DNA of 64,000 nucleotides from Ustilago trichophora (GCA_900323505.1 OOIN01000005.1:1-64000), one strand, 5' to 3'. Counted from the stretch's first letter, positions 8,266 through 19,350 are shown. Numbers and translations are program-made. The notes: generated from the letters alone by a model not told the origin.

Positions 8266-10713
8266 CTATAGTTCACCAGGAAGCTTCTGGCTCCAATGGT
8301 TGGAGAACCAATCCTGCATGATACCGTTCAGCTTGCGGGTCCCCTCGTTCGACTCTTTCATATCGTCATTGAGGCAGACAAAAGTGGTCGGCTCGGTGGT
8401 GTTGAGCGTCTTGTCCACCGCTTCCAGCTGTTTTGGCAGTCTAGAGGCATATTCCACCTTGTAGAACGTCGACGGCGTGGAGCCAAGCACGTACTGGTAG
8501 CGCTGAATGAGACGCGTGCACCACGTTCTCAGCGAGATTTCCTTGCCAGCGTGCTGCGTAGCATGGTGCGGTGTAGAGAGAATGGAGGGGAGCGTAAAGT
8601 CGGTCTCTCTCCAGCGTTCGGTGAGTGGAAGGTGCGCACGAGAGCCAAGAGTCTCGAAATTCTCGTTCACCCGCACAGTAGCAGATGGTGGAGGGAGGAA
8701 AGCAGAGATGCCTGATCGTCCGGAAGCGTTGAGCAGGGCGGCGAGAATGCAGTCACCACATGCCGAGTTGGCGAATCCAATCCGTTTGAAGAGCGAGTCA
8801 GCACTCTCGTCTTCTTGTTGTGGCGCAAAGCATTTTGAGAAGGAAAGTCGGCAGACTTTGGGTGCATCTTGTTCGGACGAGAACCACGAACGAGCGTGCT
8901 TTCTGTCATGATCCGCGGCGCTGAGATCAGGATAGCCGCTTCTCGACCGCGCCCAAGGCCAGCTCCACTCCAAATACGAAAGGGCATGGCCGTCTTGTGA
9001 CGAAAACGAGTACTCCGTGTTCTTAGGCGCTGGCACATGAGCTTTGTCAAACGATTCCTTATCTTCATCTCTCGACCTCCTCTTTGGTCTCCGGACATCA
9101 ATCTTGTCATCAGCTGCTTGAAAATCTGCTGTGCTGCTAAGCTCGTTCCACATCGCCCGCTTTGTCTCCTTTCCGAGCTTCCCTTCGATACCACCCCACT
9201 TCGCAACAACCCAACTCCACAACAATGCTTCTCTATGACGCTCAACGATGTACCAACTGGCCAAGAAGAAAGCCTGAATGGAATCGGGCACTTCTTTCTG
9301 CGCTCTGAACCTCGCCAAGGCCGTATTGCTAAATGCCTCTGGGAAGGTCTGCGCTGCCTCCTTCAGCAACGGAAGCGACAAACTTCGTGGGTGATGTGTA
9401 ATATATGGCAAGGTACGCATTGGAAAACGCTGCCCCAGGATCCACGCCGCACGCTTGATCCCCACTTCTTCACCCGCAGGGTTCCAAAGTCGCTGGAACG
9501 GATGCTCTGATGGCCGGTAGAAGGAGAAGAGGTGAGTATCGCTCTTGATCACCGTACCGAAGAGCGGCGAGGTGAGGTCGGACACCGAGTTCGGGACCAT
9601 GGTGAAGAAGTCATCGTTGAGATAGACAAGTTGGTCGGAAGATGCACGTGGGAGATTGTAGAGCTGAGATTCGACAGCAAGCGAGTTGAAGCTGGGCAGC
9701 GTTTTGGCGCGCCACGCGTCAACATCGGATGATGACAGCTGACGTTCCGGAGAGGAAACCTGCATAGGTGCAAAGTATTCTGCGTCGTGGTGGAGGTCGA
9801 TTGTTGCTGCATTGTTGTCCAAAGTGGCGTTGAGCCAGTAGGGCACTTGCCCAGCCCAAATCGTCTTCTCGCCGCCGTTGCTATCCCTTCCACGCTTCGA
9901 GAGCTCTGCGACAGTCTGTGCGGGAAGTGGGTAGGCAGAAGCCATTACGTGCATCTTTCCAATTGCATCCTTTCCGAACGACTGCCACATAGATCGCATG
10001 GAATACAGCAGCTCGTTGTGATCCGCATATCGATGAGCCGCATCCACATTGATTGGCGAGCTCGGCCTGAATGTGTGTCTAGCTATGATCTGTGCTGGGT
10101 CACTGCCGTTCACCCACGCCCAAACAGCATCGAACTTGAGCCCCTCGCTCAAATCTGTACCCTTACATGCATCGCCCCATCGATGGTGAACGACCCACTC
10201 TTCGACACACGCATCACTGAGCGCGTCGTAGGCTCGGATAGGAAGTACATCTCGGGACGCGATTCCCGGCGCTCTGTCTTGGAAGAGGCGATGGAGCGAC
10301 TCTGCCGTCTCAAGTGGTGCGTCGGGGGAGTGAGTGAAGAGTGTTTGTGGGTAAGCCGAGTTGGAGAGCTGTTGGCTAAGGAGGGAGAGTGCCGCTGCTG
10401 TGGCTACTTCGCTTGATGCGGGCGGTGGAAAGAAAAAGTGCTGGACGGCGGTATGTAGAGTATAGGCAAGAGCGATGAGAATGAGTAGGAACTTGAGGTG
10501 CCATGAGAGGGACCGGCGTCGGAGTGCAGCTTTCTTGTGCAAGCCTCTCAGGGGGCTTGAATTCGAGACGGACGAAGAGGGTGCATCTAGTGGAGACGAG
10601 CTGCCGCTGCCCTGAGCGCTGACACTTCCACGCGGCGTGCTGGTCGGAAGGGGTAAGTATTGACGATATCGGTCGGAGAACGGCTCGGTCCAGAGCCAAA
10701 GATATCTGAACAT
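8266..10713 (-). CDS. Stealth-family glycosyl-phosphotransferase (Xpt1-like), type II membrane protein
   Basis: 815 residues from the first ATG; codons further upstream are open but lack ATG. A basic N-terminus precedes one transmembrane segment (about 72-95, LLILIALAYTLHTAV), giving type II Golgi topology. The lumenal part has the Stealth signature blocks: CR1 FDAVWAWVNGSDP (about 194-206), CR2 RYADHNELLYSMRSMWQSFG and YLNDDFFTMVPNSVSDL, and a C-terminal CR4-like FVCLNDDMKES. Stealth proteins transfer hexose- or pentose-phosphate to glycans. The characterised basidiomycete member, Cryptococcus Xpt1, is a xylosylphosphotransferase acting on O-glycans. The exact donor cannot be read from sequence. 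Family assignment is firm, substrate inferred. Confidence 0.85.
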   Translation of the reverse strand: MFRYLWLWTEPFSDRYRQYLPLPTSTPRGSVSAQGSGSSSPLDAPSSSVSNSSPLRGLHKKAALRRRSLSWHLKFLLILIALAYTLHTAVQHFFFPPPASSEVATAAALSLLSQQLSNSAYPQTLFTHSPDAPLETAESLHRLFQDRAPGIASRDVLPIRAYDALSDACVEEWVVHHRWGDACKGTDLSEGLKFDAVWAWVNGSDPAQIIARHTFRPSSPINVDAAHRYADHNELLYSMRSMWQSFGKDAIGKMHVMASAYPLPAQTVAELSKRGRDSNGGEKTIWAGQVPYWLNATLDNNAATIDLHHDAEYFAPMQVSSPERQLSSSDVDAWRAKTLPSFNSLAVESQLYNLPRASSDQLVYLNDDFFTMVPNSVSDLTSPLFGTVIKSDTHLFSFYRPSEHPFQRLWNPAGEEVGIKRAAWILGQRFPMRTLPYITHHPRSLSLPLLKEAAQTFPEAFSNTALARFRAQKEVPDSIQAFFLASWYIVERHREALLWSWVVAKWGGIEGKLGKETKRAMWNELSSTADFQAADDKIDVRRPKRRSRDEDKESFDKAHVPAPKNTEYSFSSQDGHALSYLEWSWPWARSRSGYPDLSAADHDRKHARSWFSSEQDAPKVCRLSFSKCFAPQQEDESADSLFKRIGFANSACGDCILAALLNASGRSGISAFLPPPSATVRVNENFETLGSRAHLPLTERWRETDFTLPSILSTPHHATQHAGKEISLRTWCTRLIQRYQYVLGSTPSTFYKVEYASRLPKQLEAVDKTLNTTEPTTFVCLNDDMKESNEGTRKLNGIMQDWFSNHWSQKLPGEL

Positions 10714-12643
10714 GCTTACAGCCAATGCACGACGTGCTGAAGCGGAATGTTGAGATGGGCGGTCAGTGTCAACGGTGTCGAGAGATGGTCGAGCCACGGG
10801 ATTATACTCGAAGACTGAAGACCAGATGATGGGGCCGAATGCTCGATTAATTCAAAGGTCGAGTTGATCACTAGAAAGTTGGCTGAAACATCAAGAAGGC
10901 TAAAAGCGCTTTATGTTTGGTGGGTAGTTGTTGACTCTATTGTCCCAAGTCTAGAAGATGTCAAAGTCGGTCGGGAGTGATGGTGTGTAGACAAGAGTCT
11001 CGATCTCTTCGTATAAGCCAACACACAAGCTTTTCAGGTCCATCGAGCCAAAGATCTCCAGAATCAGACAGCGACGGCATCTTTCTCTACTTTTGCACCA
11101 ACACCAGCAGAGACTGGAGCAGTATCAGCCATCAGCACAAGGAGCTAGAAGAGAAAGAAAGGTGACACCCCTGCAGCGTCGCCGAAGTTTCGCTCGAGAA
11201 AGCTGAACAGAGCCGAAGCAAGACCCTTGCGTGCACTGCATGAGGACCAAGAGACAAAAGGCATGGCCACGTCGTGTGAGTAGGGACAGTACACACGCGG
11301 TGATGACAGACTTGCGTATGGTCGGACGCATCGGTCTCGAGACTCGCGTTGTCTGTCAGCGACTGCTGCAGCACCGGACGCTAAGCATGCGAAGTGCAAG
11401 CGGGGCCGTGGCGTACAGTGCAGGAAAGATGGGCTGCTACCTATTGTAGAGTATCAGTGCTAGGCCATACTGCGAGCAAAACAAGGTCAATGACGCAGAT
11501 GCGAGGTAGAGAAATGCACAAAAAAACATAAACATGTGATGGGTGATGACACTTTTTGTTGGCCGTGTGGTTTTCTCTCTTGATTGATGCAGACGCTTGA
11601 TCAACCAGGAACGCAGCAAATGAGCAGACACAAATTTTCCCAAACATTTGACTGTAGATGCCGATGATGAGCGACAGTGAAGGATCGGAAAGACTTCAAA
11701 GGCAGATTGCTGGCTTTGCGGTCACTACTCGGTGTCGATGAAAGGAGCAGCGCCTAACTGCAGCAAAGGAAAAATTGTTCCGATGCCCTGTCCCAAGTCT
11801 TGGCACGTCGAAGAGGGCGGGCGCGCAAGCGGACTGCAGAATTTGCATTTCATGCCATCTGGAACGACCTCGTGTGACTGTGGCTCGCCTCTGCTATCCA
11901 GTAAACACGCAACCGCGTGTGCGTGCGAACACGAAACTGTATGTGCAAAGCAACGTGAGTGGCTGCACAGACGAAGCAGAATGACGGACGCCCAGCCCGT
12001 ATTGTTGGAGCCAACGCTCACTGCTCGGATCTGTGTTGTACCACATGTTGGCGTCTCTGGAGCGCATGGTAAATCTCGGCGATTTTTGACGAGACTCCGC
12101 TCCATCTCATTGCTCTGCTGCCAACCAAACCATAACCCTCAACTAATATGATTGCACATCTTTGCCTTGCTTGAAATAGAAATGTGTGTCTATCAATGCC
12201 AACTCGCATTTGCACAACAATCTTTGCGAAAGATTGCGAGACTACGTGGACGAACCGCTGGAATGATGGAAAGACATCGCTGGAAGCTAATGCACAAAGT
12301 GTGTCAGCAGGTTCGTGCCGTCACACTCAAATCCCCCTCGGACGGCTCAAGCTCTGTGCTTGTGTCGGAGAAGCGCATTCTGTCTGGTCGCAAGGAGAGC
12401 AAGGGTGCAGACCGTGTGACACGATGCCATCGAACCAAAGGGAGTTGCATCACGCGGTCAGTGTTGCATGCAAACGATGATCTGGGGCGGGTACTTAGCG
12501 CTGAGAGACTTGGCATGTCAGCTTGAAAAAAGCCACGCTTCCTGCCAACATCAAGCAAGCAAAGAAAGCAAACCAATCAACCAACCAACCGCATGGTGCT
12601 GTTCGGTTAATTCTTTTTTCCATAAAAAAAAAAGAGAATTGGG

Positions 12644-12695
<52 letters not shown>

Positions 12696-15010
12696 AAACG
12701 CCAGAGTTTGGCAGAGACAGCAGCCTCTTTATGACTGTGACAGCTGAAAACAAAAACCGCTCATCAATTTTAGCGACGACCGAATCGGATCGGAAGCTGC
12801 CCTTTGCTTGTTGCCGTAATGGTGGGTTTTGGTCTCTAACTTGGACCGGAGTTTGGTCTCGGTGCCGCAATGAATTTACGGTGTAGATCAAAATGCCCGG
12901 ATGCCATGATCTCTGGGATGCTGTCAGAGTCGTCGACAGGAGTCAATATTGTATGGGACCATCGATCATCACAGATGCATTGAATACAGTACATGGTAGT
13001 ACATGGTGATGCAAGAGCGGGATTTGTGTGCAGAAGAATGTGTTAGACCGACCAAAAGTAACGTATTGGAATGCAGACCTGGATCTCATGCTCGAATCTC
13101 AGACATCGGTGATAGGAAACCTCTAGAAGTGACTCTAACACGTTGGAACTCGTCACCATGATCGCGAGAGGAGCTACATGATGGGCTCGATGAGCGATGG
13201 AAGCGAAGAGGGCGAAGGGTGGATGGTTCTTGGACCGTTCAAGTGGCTGGCTACCCGCTGCAGCTGGCAACAAGGTGCACACAAAGCGGGGAAAGCGCCA
13301 TGGCAGCCTCTGATGCAAGAAGAATAGCGGCAGAAAGGGGGAAAGTGTGCATCTCGCTTGGCATCAGAGGTGCAGCTTCCAGCGGAAGGTGTGTCGGTGT
13401 CCAGAGGAGCGTATGCGAGTACCCCACAGTTGATGAGCGCTGTACAGATACAAGCTCAAGATGTAGTAATCCATTCCGGTGCTGGTTGTGAGGCGGCTCG
13501 GCCTCTTGACTCTGTGTTCGACGCTTGCCAATCGTCCTCATTCGTAGGATTAGGATGTTGACCCGCTCTGAGTTAGTTCTGCTCAACTCGAGACATGTTA
13601 CAGTTGTTTTGCTGGCAGCGTCAAAGCATAGACCAGATGGACCTGTGGTCAAGCGCGCAAGAGGCACAGCACTCCTTTGTCTGGTTGTACTGTAGTGGTT
13701 GAGGGTCCAAGTACTGTGCGTGAGACAGCGATAAACAACTCGGACGAGTGATACGGAACAGTGCATATGAAAAAAGGGTCGCTTGTGAGGTTTGCATTTC
13801 ACGCGCAAAGTTCAATTGCAGCCTTTGACAGATACTGTATGCGTGCGCGCGCGCAAACCTGATTTTACACCTAAGCCTTTGCACTCCCTCCCTGCTCTTG
13901 AGTTGCAAGCTTGGTCGGTGCTGATGTCGATGTCAAAGCATGCTAGCACCAACCGATTGACAATAGTTGTGCATGTGAGATAAAGTCGTCAAACGAAGAG
14001 GAGAGCTATAGACGAGAGAAGGTGATCTGACGGGCACAGCAGGGATGTTTGCATCGTTGGCCAGGGTCCTAAGCGCGCGTGGATCGACAGAGAGCGTGAA
14101 AAAGGGCAGCTGAGTCTGATTACAAAAGTGCCCATTTGCCATTCGGCGCCTCGTCAAATTGTGGTTTTTAGGCGAGCATGACCCTGAGAGAGTGTGTACA
14201 GGCCAAACCGGTCACTTAGTCGAACAACAATCCGGTCCATGCACTTCCGTGGCCCCGGTTTGAATTGGTTTGAATTGGCAATGCCTTCTCAACACAACAC
14301 AGATCCGACATCTCCTAGCTTCCAATCAATCCACTGCCCGTATGTGTATCGTAAGCTTCAAGTCAGAGTGTTGAAATCCCTCAAATCACATTGGTCTCGG
14401 CGAGGCCGAACGAACGGACGCGAAGGGCACTTTGGCGAAATGGTATTCGGGCTTACACTGCTGTACACGGGCTAGTACTTGCACTGGTGTTTGTGCGCGC
14501 CACCAACATAGCACAGAGAGTAGTTAGCTGTCTGCTGTAACTCCATAGCCAAGACGCCTGCTCGTCCCTTCCAAGCTCATCTGCTGCTTACCCCGCATCC
14601 GCGTGAATTGTCTTTTTGTTTCCTGTTTTCCACTGTATTACTGCTCTGTGATTTCAAAGCATCCCAGCATCACTGAGTAACTCCAGTACATTGGAGTGTA
14701 TATGCGCCCCCTCTCTTCGTCTCCTCAGTGTCTCCTCTGTCTCAGCCCGACAAGTCAAGTGCTCGTGTGCTAACCCCCCCCCCCCCCTTTTCGACTCAAT
14801 CAACGCTCCCTCGCTACTCCATCGCCACCAATCGTCTTCCCTTTCCTTTCTTCCTTCCCAACCACATCCTTGTATCGTCTCTCCTCATCCTCCCTCCCAC
14901 CACCCTTCAAAACAATCTCATCCGTCAAACCTCGGATCAGAATCACAGTGGATTACACTCTTTCCTCTCCTTGTTCATCAACAACCGCAATACACTCCAT
15001 CCTTCCCACC
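10714..15010. other. 4.3-kb gene-free gap
   Basis: The longest gap in the window, between the Stealth gene (-) and the acyl-CoA dehydrogenase gene (+). It has only short overlapping open frames (for example 11732-12151 + and 13251-13808 -) without family features, conserved motifs or splice patterns I can follow. It contains an A49 run, a single TACAGTACA at 12985-12993, a C14 run at 14774-14787, and a pyrimidine-rich leader (about 14700-15010) that is likely the 5' UTR of the next gene. Confidence 0.6.
12644..12692. repeat. A49 homopolymer
   Basis: Forty-nine consecutive A residues, preceded by a shorter A10 run at 12624-12633. No retroelement frame lies upstream and I found no target-site duplication, so it is recorded as a simple repeat. 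The length may be imprecise because of sequencing slippage. Confidence 0.9.
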
Positions 15011-16591
15011 ATGTCGGCACAGAAGCAGGGCTCTTCCGCCCCTCAGCGCAAGGAATACACTCGCGACGAGGTCGCAAAGCATAACAAGGCCGGCGATCTC
15101 TGGATCGTCATTGATGCCGAGGTCTACAACGTCTCCAAGTTCTCCGAGCTCCACCCTGGTGGAGAAAATGTCTTCCACGACGAAGAGGTTGCCGGTCAGG
15201 ACGCCACCGAGACCTTCTTTGGTCTCCACCGTCGCGAGATTCTCGCCAAGCCCCAGTACCAGCGACTCATCATCGGCACCATCAAGGGCGAAGAGTCTAA
15301 GCTCAAGCCTGACCCCTTGGGCAGCCCTTCGCGCGTTCCTTACGCCGAGCCCACTTGGCTCTCAACCGCCTACCACTCGCCTTACTACAACGACTCGCAC
15401 CGACACCTTCAGCGCGAGTGGCGCAAATTCGTCGACGAGCACGTCGTCGAGGTTGCTCAGCGATGCGAAGACAGCGGCAAGCGTCCTGACGTTGAGCTCA
15501 TCAAGATGATGGGCCAGAACGGTATCAACGCCATGCGAATGGGTCCCGGCAAGCACCTCCACGGCCGAAAGCTCTTTGCCGGCATCAAGGGCGAGGAGTT
15601 TGACTACTTCCATGAGTTGATCTTGACTCAGGAGCTGGTCCGAACCGGCGCCCGTGGTTTCGGTGATGGTCTCAACGGAGGCATGGTTATCGGTCTCCCC
15701 CCCGTCATGAACTTCGGATCTGAAGAACTCAAGAAGGAGATTGTCGAGCCTGTCCTCGCTGGTGACAAGTTCATCTGCCTTGCCATTTCCGAGGCTTTCG
15801 CTGGATCCGATGTTATGGGTCTCCGCACAACTGCCACCCTCTCCGAGGATGGTGAGCACTACATTGTCAACGGTACCAAAAAGTGGATCACCAACGGTAC
15901 TTTTGCCGACTATTTCTCCACTGCCGTCAAGACCGAACAAGGTTTCGCCATGATCTGCATTCCCCGCTCGTGTGGCAACATTGAGACCAAGCAGATCAAG
16001 ACCTCCTACTCGACCACTGCCGGTACCGCCTACGTCACTTTCGACAACACCAAGGTGCCCAAGAAGTACCTTATCGGCGAGGATGGCATGGGTGTTTACT
16101 ACATCTTGTCCAACTTCAACCACGAGCGATGGGTCATGTGCTGTTCCACCATCCGTGCTGCCCGTGCCGTTTGCGAGGAGTGCATGCTCTGGATTCACCA
16201 ACGCAAGGTCTTTGGCAAGCCCCTCACCAGCCAACCCGTCATCCGTCAAAAGATGGCCCAGATGATCTCGCTCGTCGAGGCAGCTCAGAACTGGCTCGAG
16301 AACATCACCTACCAGATGTGCAAGATGTCGTACGCCCAGCAGTCCAAGTTCTTGGCTGGTCAGGTTGGTCTCCTCAAGTCGTGGAGCACCCGTGTTTCGC
16401 ACGAGGTCGCCGATGGCGCCGTCCAGATCTTTGGTGGACGTGGTTTGACCAAGACTGGCATGGGCAAGTTTGTCGAGATGTTCCACCGCACTTACAAGTT
16501 CGATGCCGTCCTAGGTGGTTCCGAGGAGGTTCTTGCTGACTTGGGTATCCGACAGGCACTCAGGATGATGCCTGAGAACGCGCGTCTCTAA
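15011..16591 (+). CDS. Acyl-CoA dehydrogenase with N-terminal cytochrome b5 domain
   Basis: 526 residues; the start is the ATG in CCCACCATGTCG, after a pyrimidine-rich leader. Residues 14-90 form a cytochrome b5 heme domain: SELHPGG supplies heme ligand His48 and FFGLHRRE supplies His73. Residues from about 110 to the end are an acyl-CoA dehydrogenase: N-terminal helical domain, middle beta domain (LAISEAFAGSDVMGLRTTA, NGTKKWITNGTFADYF), and C-terminal helical FAD-binding domain (QIFGGRGLTKTGMG, AVLGGSEEVLADLGIRQA). This fusion is a recurring fungal architecture; the b5 part presumably passes electrons to or from the flavin. I see no clear mitochondrial presequence or peroxisomal PTS1 (it ends NARL). 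Substrate unknown. One uninterrupted exon. Confidence 0.92.
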   Translation: MSAQKQGSSAPQRKEYTRDEVAKHNKAGDLWIVIDAEVYNVSKFSELHPGGENVFHDEEVAGQDATETFFGLHRREILAKPQYQRLIIGTIKGEESKLKPDPLGSPSRVPYAEPTWLSTAYHSPYYNDSHRHLQREWRKFVDEHVVEVAQRCEDSGKRPDVELIKMMGQNGINAMRMGPGKHLHGRKLFAGIKGEEFDYFHELILTQELVRTGARGFGDGLNGGMVIGLPPVMNFGSEELKKEIVEPVLAGDKFICLAISEAFAGSDVMGLRTTATLSEDGEHYIVNGTKKWITNGTFADYFSTAVKTEQGFAMICIPRSCGNIETKQIKTSYSTTAGTAYVTFDNTKVPKKYLIGEDGMGVYYILSNFNHERWVMCCSTIRAARAVCEECMLWIHQRKVFGKPLTSQPVIRQKMAQMISLVEAAQNWLENITYQMCKMSYAQQSKFLAGQVGLLKSWSTRVSHEVADGAVQIFGGRGLTKTGMGKFVEMFHRTYKFDAVLGGSEEVLADLGIRQALRMMPENARL

Positions 16592-16809
16592 GTGCGAGCT
16601 TAGCCCTTGACGTGTAGTGGTTCTATGGCCTCATCAATGACATTGTTGAAACTCTCACTTGTTCGCGCGTGATGTGCGACATTGTCTGATTCACTCATTT
16701 CAGACGTGACTGAGTTTGCGTAAAGATATCTCGGCATTGCGTATTCATGAATGCAACCTAATGTGAACGAAAGGATGTGATAAAAGAGTAAAACTTGAGA
16801 ACGAAAAGC

Positions 16810-18819
16810 TTAGCGGCGCGACTTTGCCTTCTTGAGCGATTTTTGCATGAGTTTCTGATCCTCTGGGTTGTCCAATGAAACCAAGCCGTCATCTGCCTTG
16901 GCGGCATCCTGCTCCTCCAGATCGCCCTCGAGGTTTGCGGTTGTTGTCGCCTTGGGATCTTTCTTCTCGCTCTTGCTGTGGGCGTTGTTGGACGGTGGGT
17001 TGACCTTGAGCTTGCACACGAAGAATCCATCCAAGTTGTGGACGTGGGGGAAGATGCGTCGTGCGTACACCATGCGCTCGTCGAACTTGGAGCGACCAAA
17101 GCTCTTGAATCCGTCCCTGCCAAACTGGATGCCCGTGTCGACGATCTTGACGTTGCTCCTCTTGCGCAGTGCGTACTGCACCACCTCTTCGTTCTCCTCG
17201 ACCATGACGGAGCAGGTCGAGTAGACAACGTAGCCTCCTGTGCTAGAGCGAGGATTGACAGAGTCGATAGCACACAGCAAGAGCTGCTTCTGGAGGTGAG
17301 TGAGAAGGGCAAAGTCCCTCTCAGACTTGTTGACTTTGACGGATTGATCCTTGTGAATGACGCCGGTTCCGGAACAGGGCGAGTCGAGGAGAACACGGTC
17401 GAAGCCGCCAATGACTTTGGGGAACTGACGACCGTCATAGTTGCATACAACGACGTTCTTGCAGCCGAGACGGTGGATGTTGGCTACGAGCGACTTGATG
17501 CGGTTCTTGTTCGAATCGTTGGCAAAGACGGTTCCGGTGTTCTGCATGAGCGCAGAGAGGTAGGTCGACTTGCCACCGGGAGCAGAAGCCATGTCGAGCA
17601 CACGTTCGTTGGGTTGAGGGGCGAGCGCGATGCACGGCAAGAAGGAGGAGGCGGCCTGAAGCATGTAGTGGCCCGCAAGGTATTCGGGGGTGGCACCGAT
17701 GGGGACACTAGACTCAAACACTTGGAGACCGACCTTGCTCCAAGCACCGATGGGCTCGAGGTTGACGCCGCGGTTGATGAGCGCCTGGGCAAGGTCCCTG
17801 CGCCTTGTGCGGAGCGTGTTGGCGCGGATGGTGACGGGTCGAGGGGTTTCGTTAGCCTCGAAGAATTCGATGGCTTCAGCTGGAGTGAAGAGCTCAAAGA
17901 GCTTCTCGGCGAGGAAGGCGTTGTAGCCGTAGTAAGTGCAGATGTCGGCAAGGAGCTGCTCGACGTATTCGGATCGCGAGCGGCCGTCGATGGCGAGCTT
18001 CTTAAAGTTGGAGAGGACCGTGACGATCTCCTGGATACGCATGTGAACGAGCTGGAGATCGGCACCACGCATCTTTTCGGCTTCTCGCTCTTCCAATGTG
18101 GGGAGCATGAACTCGGCACCGTCTGCCTCGGAGTCGTCTTCGTCTTGGTCGTCTTCATCCTCATCATCGAGCTCAACCTCGTCAGCCTCCTCATCGTCAA
18201 GCTCTTCTTCGTCCTCGCCGAGATCGAAATCATCACCCAGCTCTTGCTCTGAGCCTTCCTCGTCGTCTTGCTCCTCGAGCTCCGAGCCTTTGCCAGCCTC
18301 GTCTTCGTCATCATCGGAGTCGAGCGAGAGACCCTGGCTCTTGAGGAGCTCCTCGAGTCGCTCTGCTTCTGCGAGCGCCTTCTTGCGTTGCCTGTCTGTG
18401 AGCTTGCCGTTCTTGGGCAGACCGAGTGCTGCCAATGGGTCCTCCTCTTCTTCTTCCTCCTCCTCCTCTTCTTCCTCCTCCTCTCCTTCCTCCTCTTCCT
18501 CGTCATCCTCGCCCTCAAGCTCCTCGTCATCAAAGTCCTGCTCATCGTCCTCCTCGTCTTCATCCTCCTCTATCTCGACTGGAGCTGCACGGGCCTTGCT
18601 CTTTCCGTTGACGCCAACCTTGGAGCTGGACGCCTTGGTAGAAGCTGTTGCGCGCGCCTTGCCGTTTGCGCCTCTCGCCGAGGCAGCTGCTGTGGTGCTA
18701 GTCTTGGCCTTCTTGGCAGGGACGCTGGACTCCTGTGCCTTGCGCTTACCCTTGTTGACCGGACGGTCCTCGGGGAGAGGTTGAGGTGGTGCCTGCTTGT
18801 TCTTTGATCTGCGACCCAT
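16810..18819 (-). CDS. NOP2: 25S rRNA (cytosine-C5) methyltransferase NOP2
   Basis: 669 residues. A basic N-terminus and a long acidic stretch with a near-pure Glu run (encoded at about 18425-18560) are followed by an RsmB/NOL1-type methyltransferase. The SAM-binding motif LDMASAPGGKS starts at Asp409. The two catalytic-site cysteines are Cys482 in DSPCSGTG and Cys536 in YSTCSV. The C-terminus is basic (SLKKAKSRR). Nop2 methylates a conserved cytosine in 25S rRNA and is needed for 60S assembly in the nucleolus. Family assignment is firm. It is divergently transcribed from the PCS60-like gene, 531 bp away, sharing a promoter with a TAC(T/A)G array. Confidence 0.96.
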   Translation of the reverse strand: MGRRSKNKQAPPQPLPEDRPVNKGKRKAQESSVPAKKAKTSTTAAASARGANGKARATASTKASSSKVGVNGKSKARAAPVEIEEDEDEEDDEQDFDDEELEGEDDEEEEEGEEEEEEEEEEEEEEDPLAALGLPKNGKLTDRQRKKALAEAERLEELLKSQGLSLDSDDDEDEAGKGSELEEQDDEEGSEQELGDDFDLGEDEEELDDEEADEVELDDEDEDDQDEDDSEADGAEFMLPTLEEREAEKMRGADLQLVHMRIQEIVTVLSNFKKLAIDGRSRSEYVEQLLADICTYYGYNAFLAEKLFELFTPAEAIEFFEANETPRPVTIRANTLRTRRRDLAQALINRGVNLEPIGAWSKVGLQVFESSVPIGATPEYLAGHYMLQAASSFLPCIALAPQPNERVLDMASAPGGKSTYLSALMQNTGTVFANDSNKNRIKSLVANIHRLGCKNVVVCNYDGRQFPKVIGGFDRVLLDSPCSGTGVIHKDQSVKVNKSERDFALLTHLQKQLLLCAIDSVNPRSSTGGYVVYSTCSVMVEENEEVVQYALRKRSNVKIVDTGIQFGRDGFKSFGRSKFDERMVYARRIFPHVHNLDGFFVCKLKVNPPSNNAHSKSEKKDPKATTTANLEGDLEEQDAAKADDGLVSLDNPEDQKLMQKSLKKAKSRR

Positions 18820-19350
18820 CTTTGATATCGACTAAGCATGGAATAGTGACTGGTGGTGAGCAGACACGCTTCCGATTGAGCTTTGGAAGATTTTGTTTAG
18901 AGACGGTCCGCACAAAGTGGAAAAATTTGGACAACGCTTTGGTCGTGCATATCAAAATTCCCCACTTTTCTTCAATTTTGCAAAATTTTCAGATTTTTCG
19001 GTAATCTCAACCACTGTTAGATCGCATGTTAAGATTGGGTTCGATTTATCAAATAGGATCGAGGAGGATGAGAAGCGACTATTACGTTTAGCACTGCAAG
19101 TTACTGTACTGTACTGTACTGTACTGTACAGTATAGCCGAAGACGCCGATTGCCGTGCCGTCAGAGAGAATCACTTTGGCCACCAAGAGCCTTACTCCGC
19201 ACAGACATTCGCTTCGGGAAAGTTAGGCCTGTGGATCGATAGCCTTCCTTTCCTTCATGGTACCCTTCTTCACTATCCACCATCATTCACCTTCATCACC
19301 ATCCCAATCCATTCGCACACAACTGCATCATCATCATCATCATCATCAAA
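18820..19350. promoter_or_regulatory. Divergent promoter, NOP2 / PCS60-like
   Basis: 531 bp between two outward-facing start codons. It holds the TAC(T/A)G array at 19102-19133, T-rich stretches next to NOP2, and a CATCATCAT microsatellite (about 19327-19347) directly before the PCS60-like ATG. Confidence 0.7.
19102..19133. repeat. TAC(T/A)G pentamer array in the NOP2/PCS60 promoter
   Basis: Five TACTG units, one TACAG, then TA: 32 bp with GTAC recurring every 5 bp. It lies 283 bp from the NOP2 ATG and 218 bp from the PCS60-like ATG. The unit TACTG and its complement CAGTA also form the arrays at 50360, 58355 and 63403. Confidence 0.95.

Noticed and set aside
11732..12151. Cysteine-containing 139-codon frame as a possible secreted effector
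   Set aside because: No signal peptide, overlapping frames on the other strand are of similar length, and no splice or start context supports it.
12644..12692. Poly-A tail of a retroposed element
   Set aside because: No reverse transcriptase frame, no recognisable source gene upstream and no target-site duplication found; kept only as a homopolymer.
15362..16486. A 374-codon open frame on the minus strand
   Set aside because: It lies wholly antisense to the acyl-CoA dehydrogenase gene, mirrors its codon pattern and shows no family features.
16978..18252. A 424-codon open frame on the plus strand
   Set aside because: Antisense to NOP2; it is open because of the strong third-base bias of NOP2 and has no recognisable domain.
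18098..18784. Poly-Ser open frame of 228 codons on the plus strand
   Set aside because: It is the complement of the acidic tract in NOP2, not a separate gene.
19033..19052. GGGTTCGATTT as a possible tRNA B box
   Set aside because: No matching A box or cloverleaf at the right distance on either strand.
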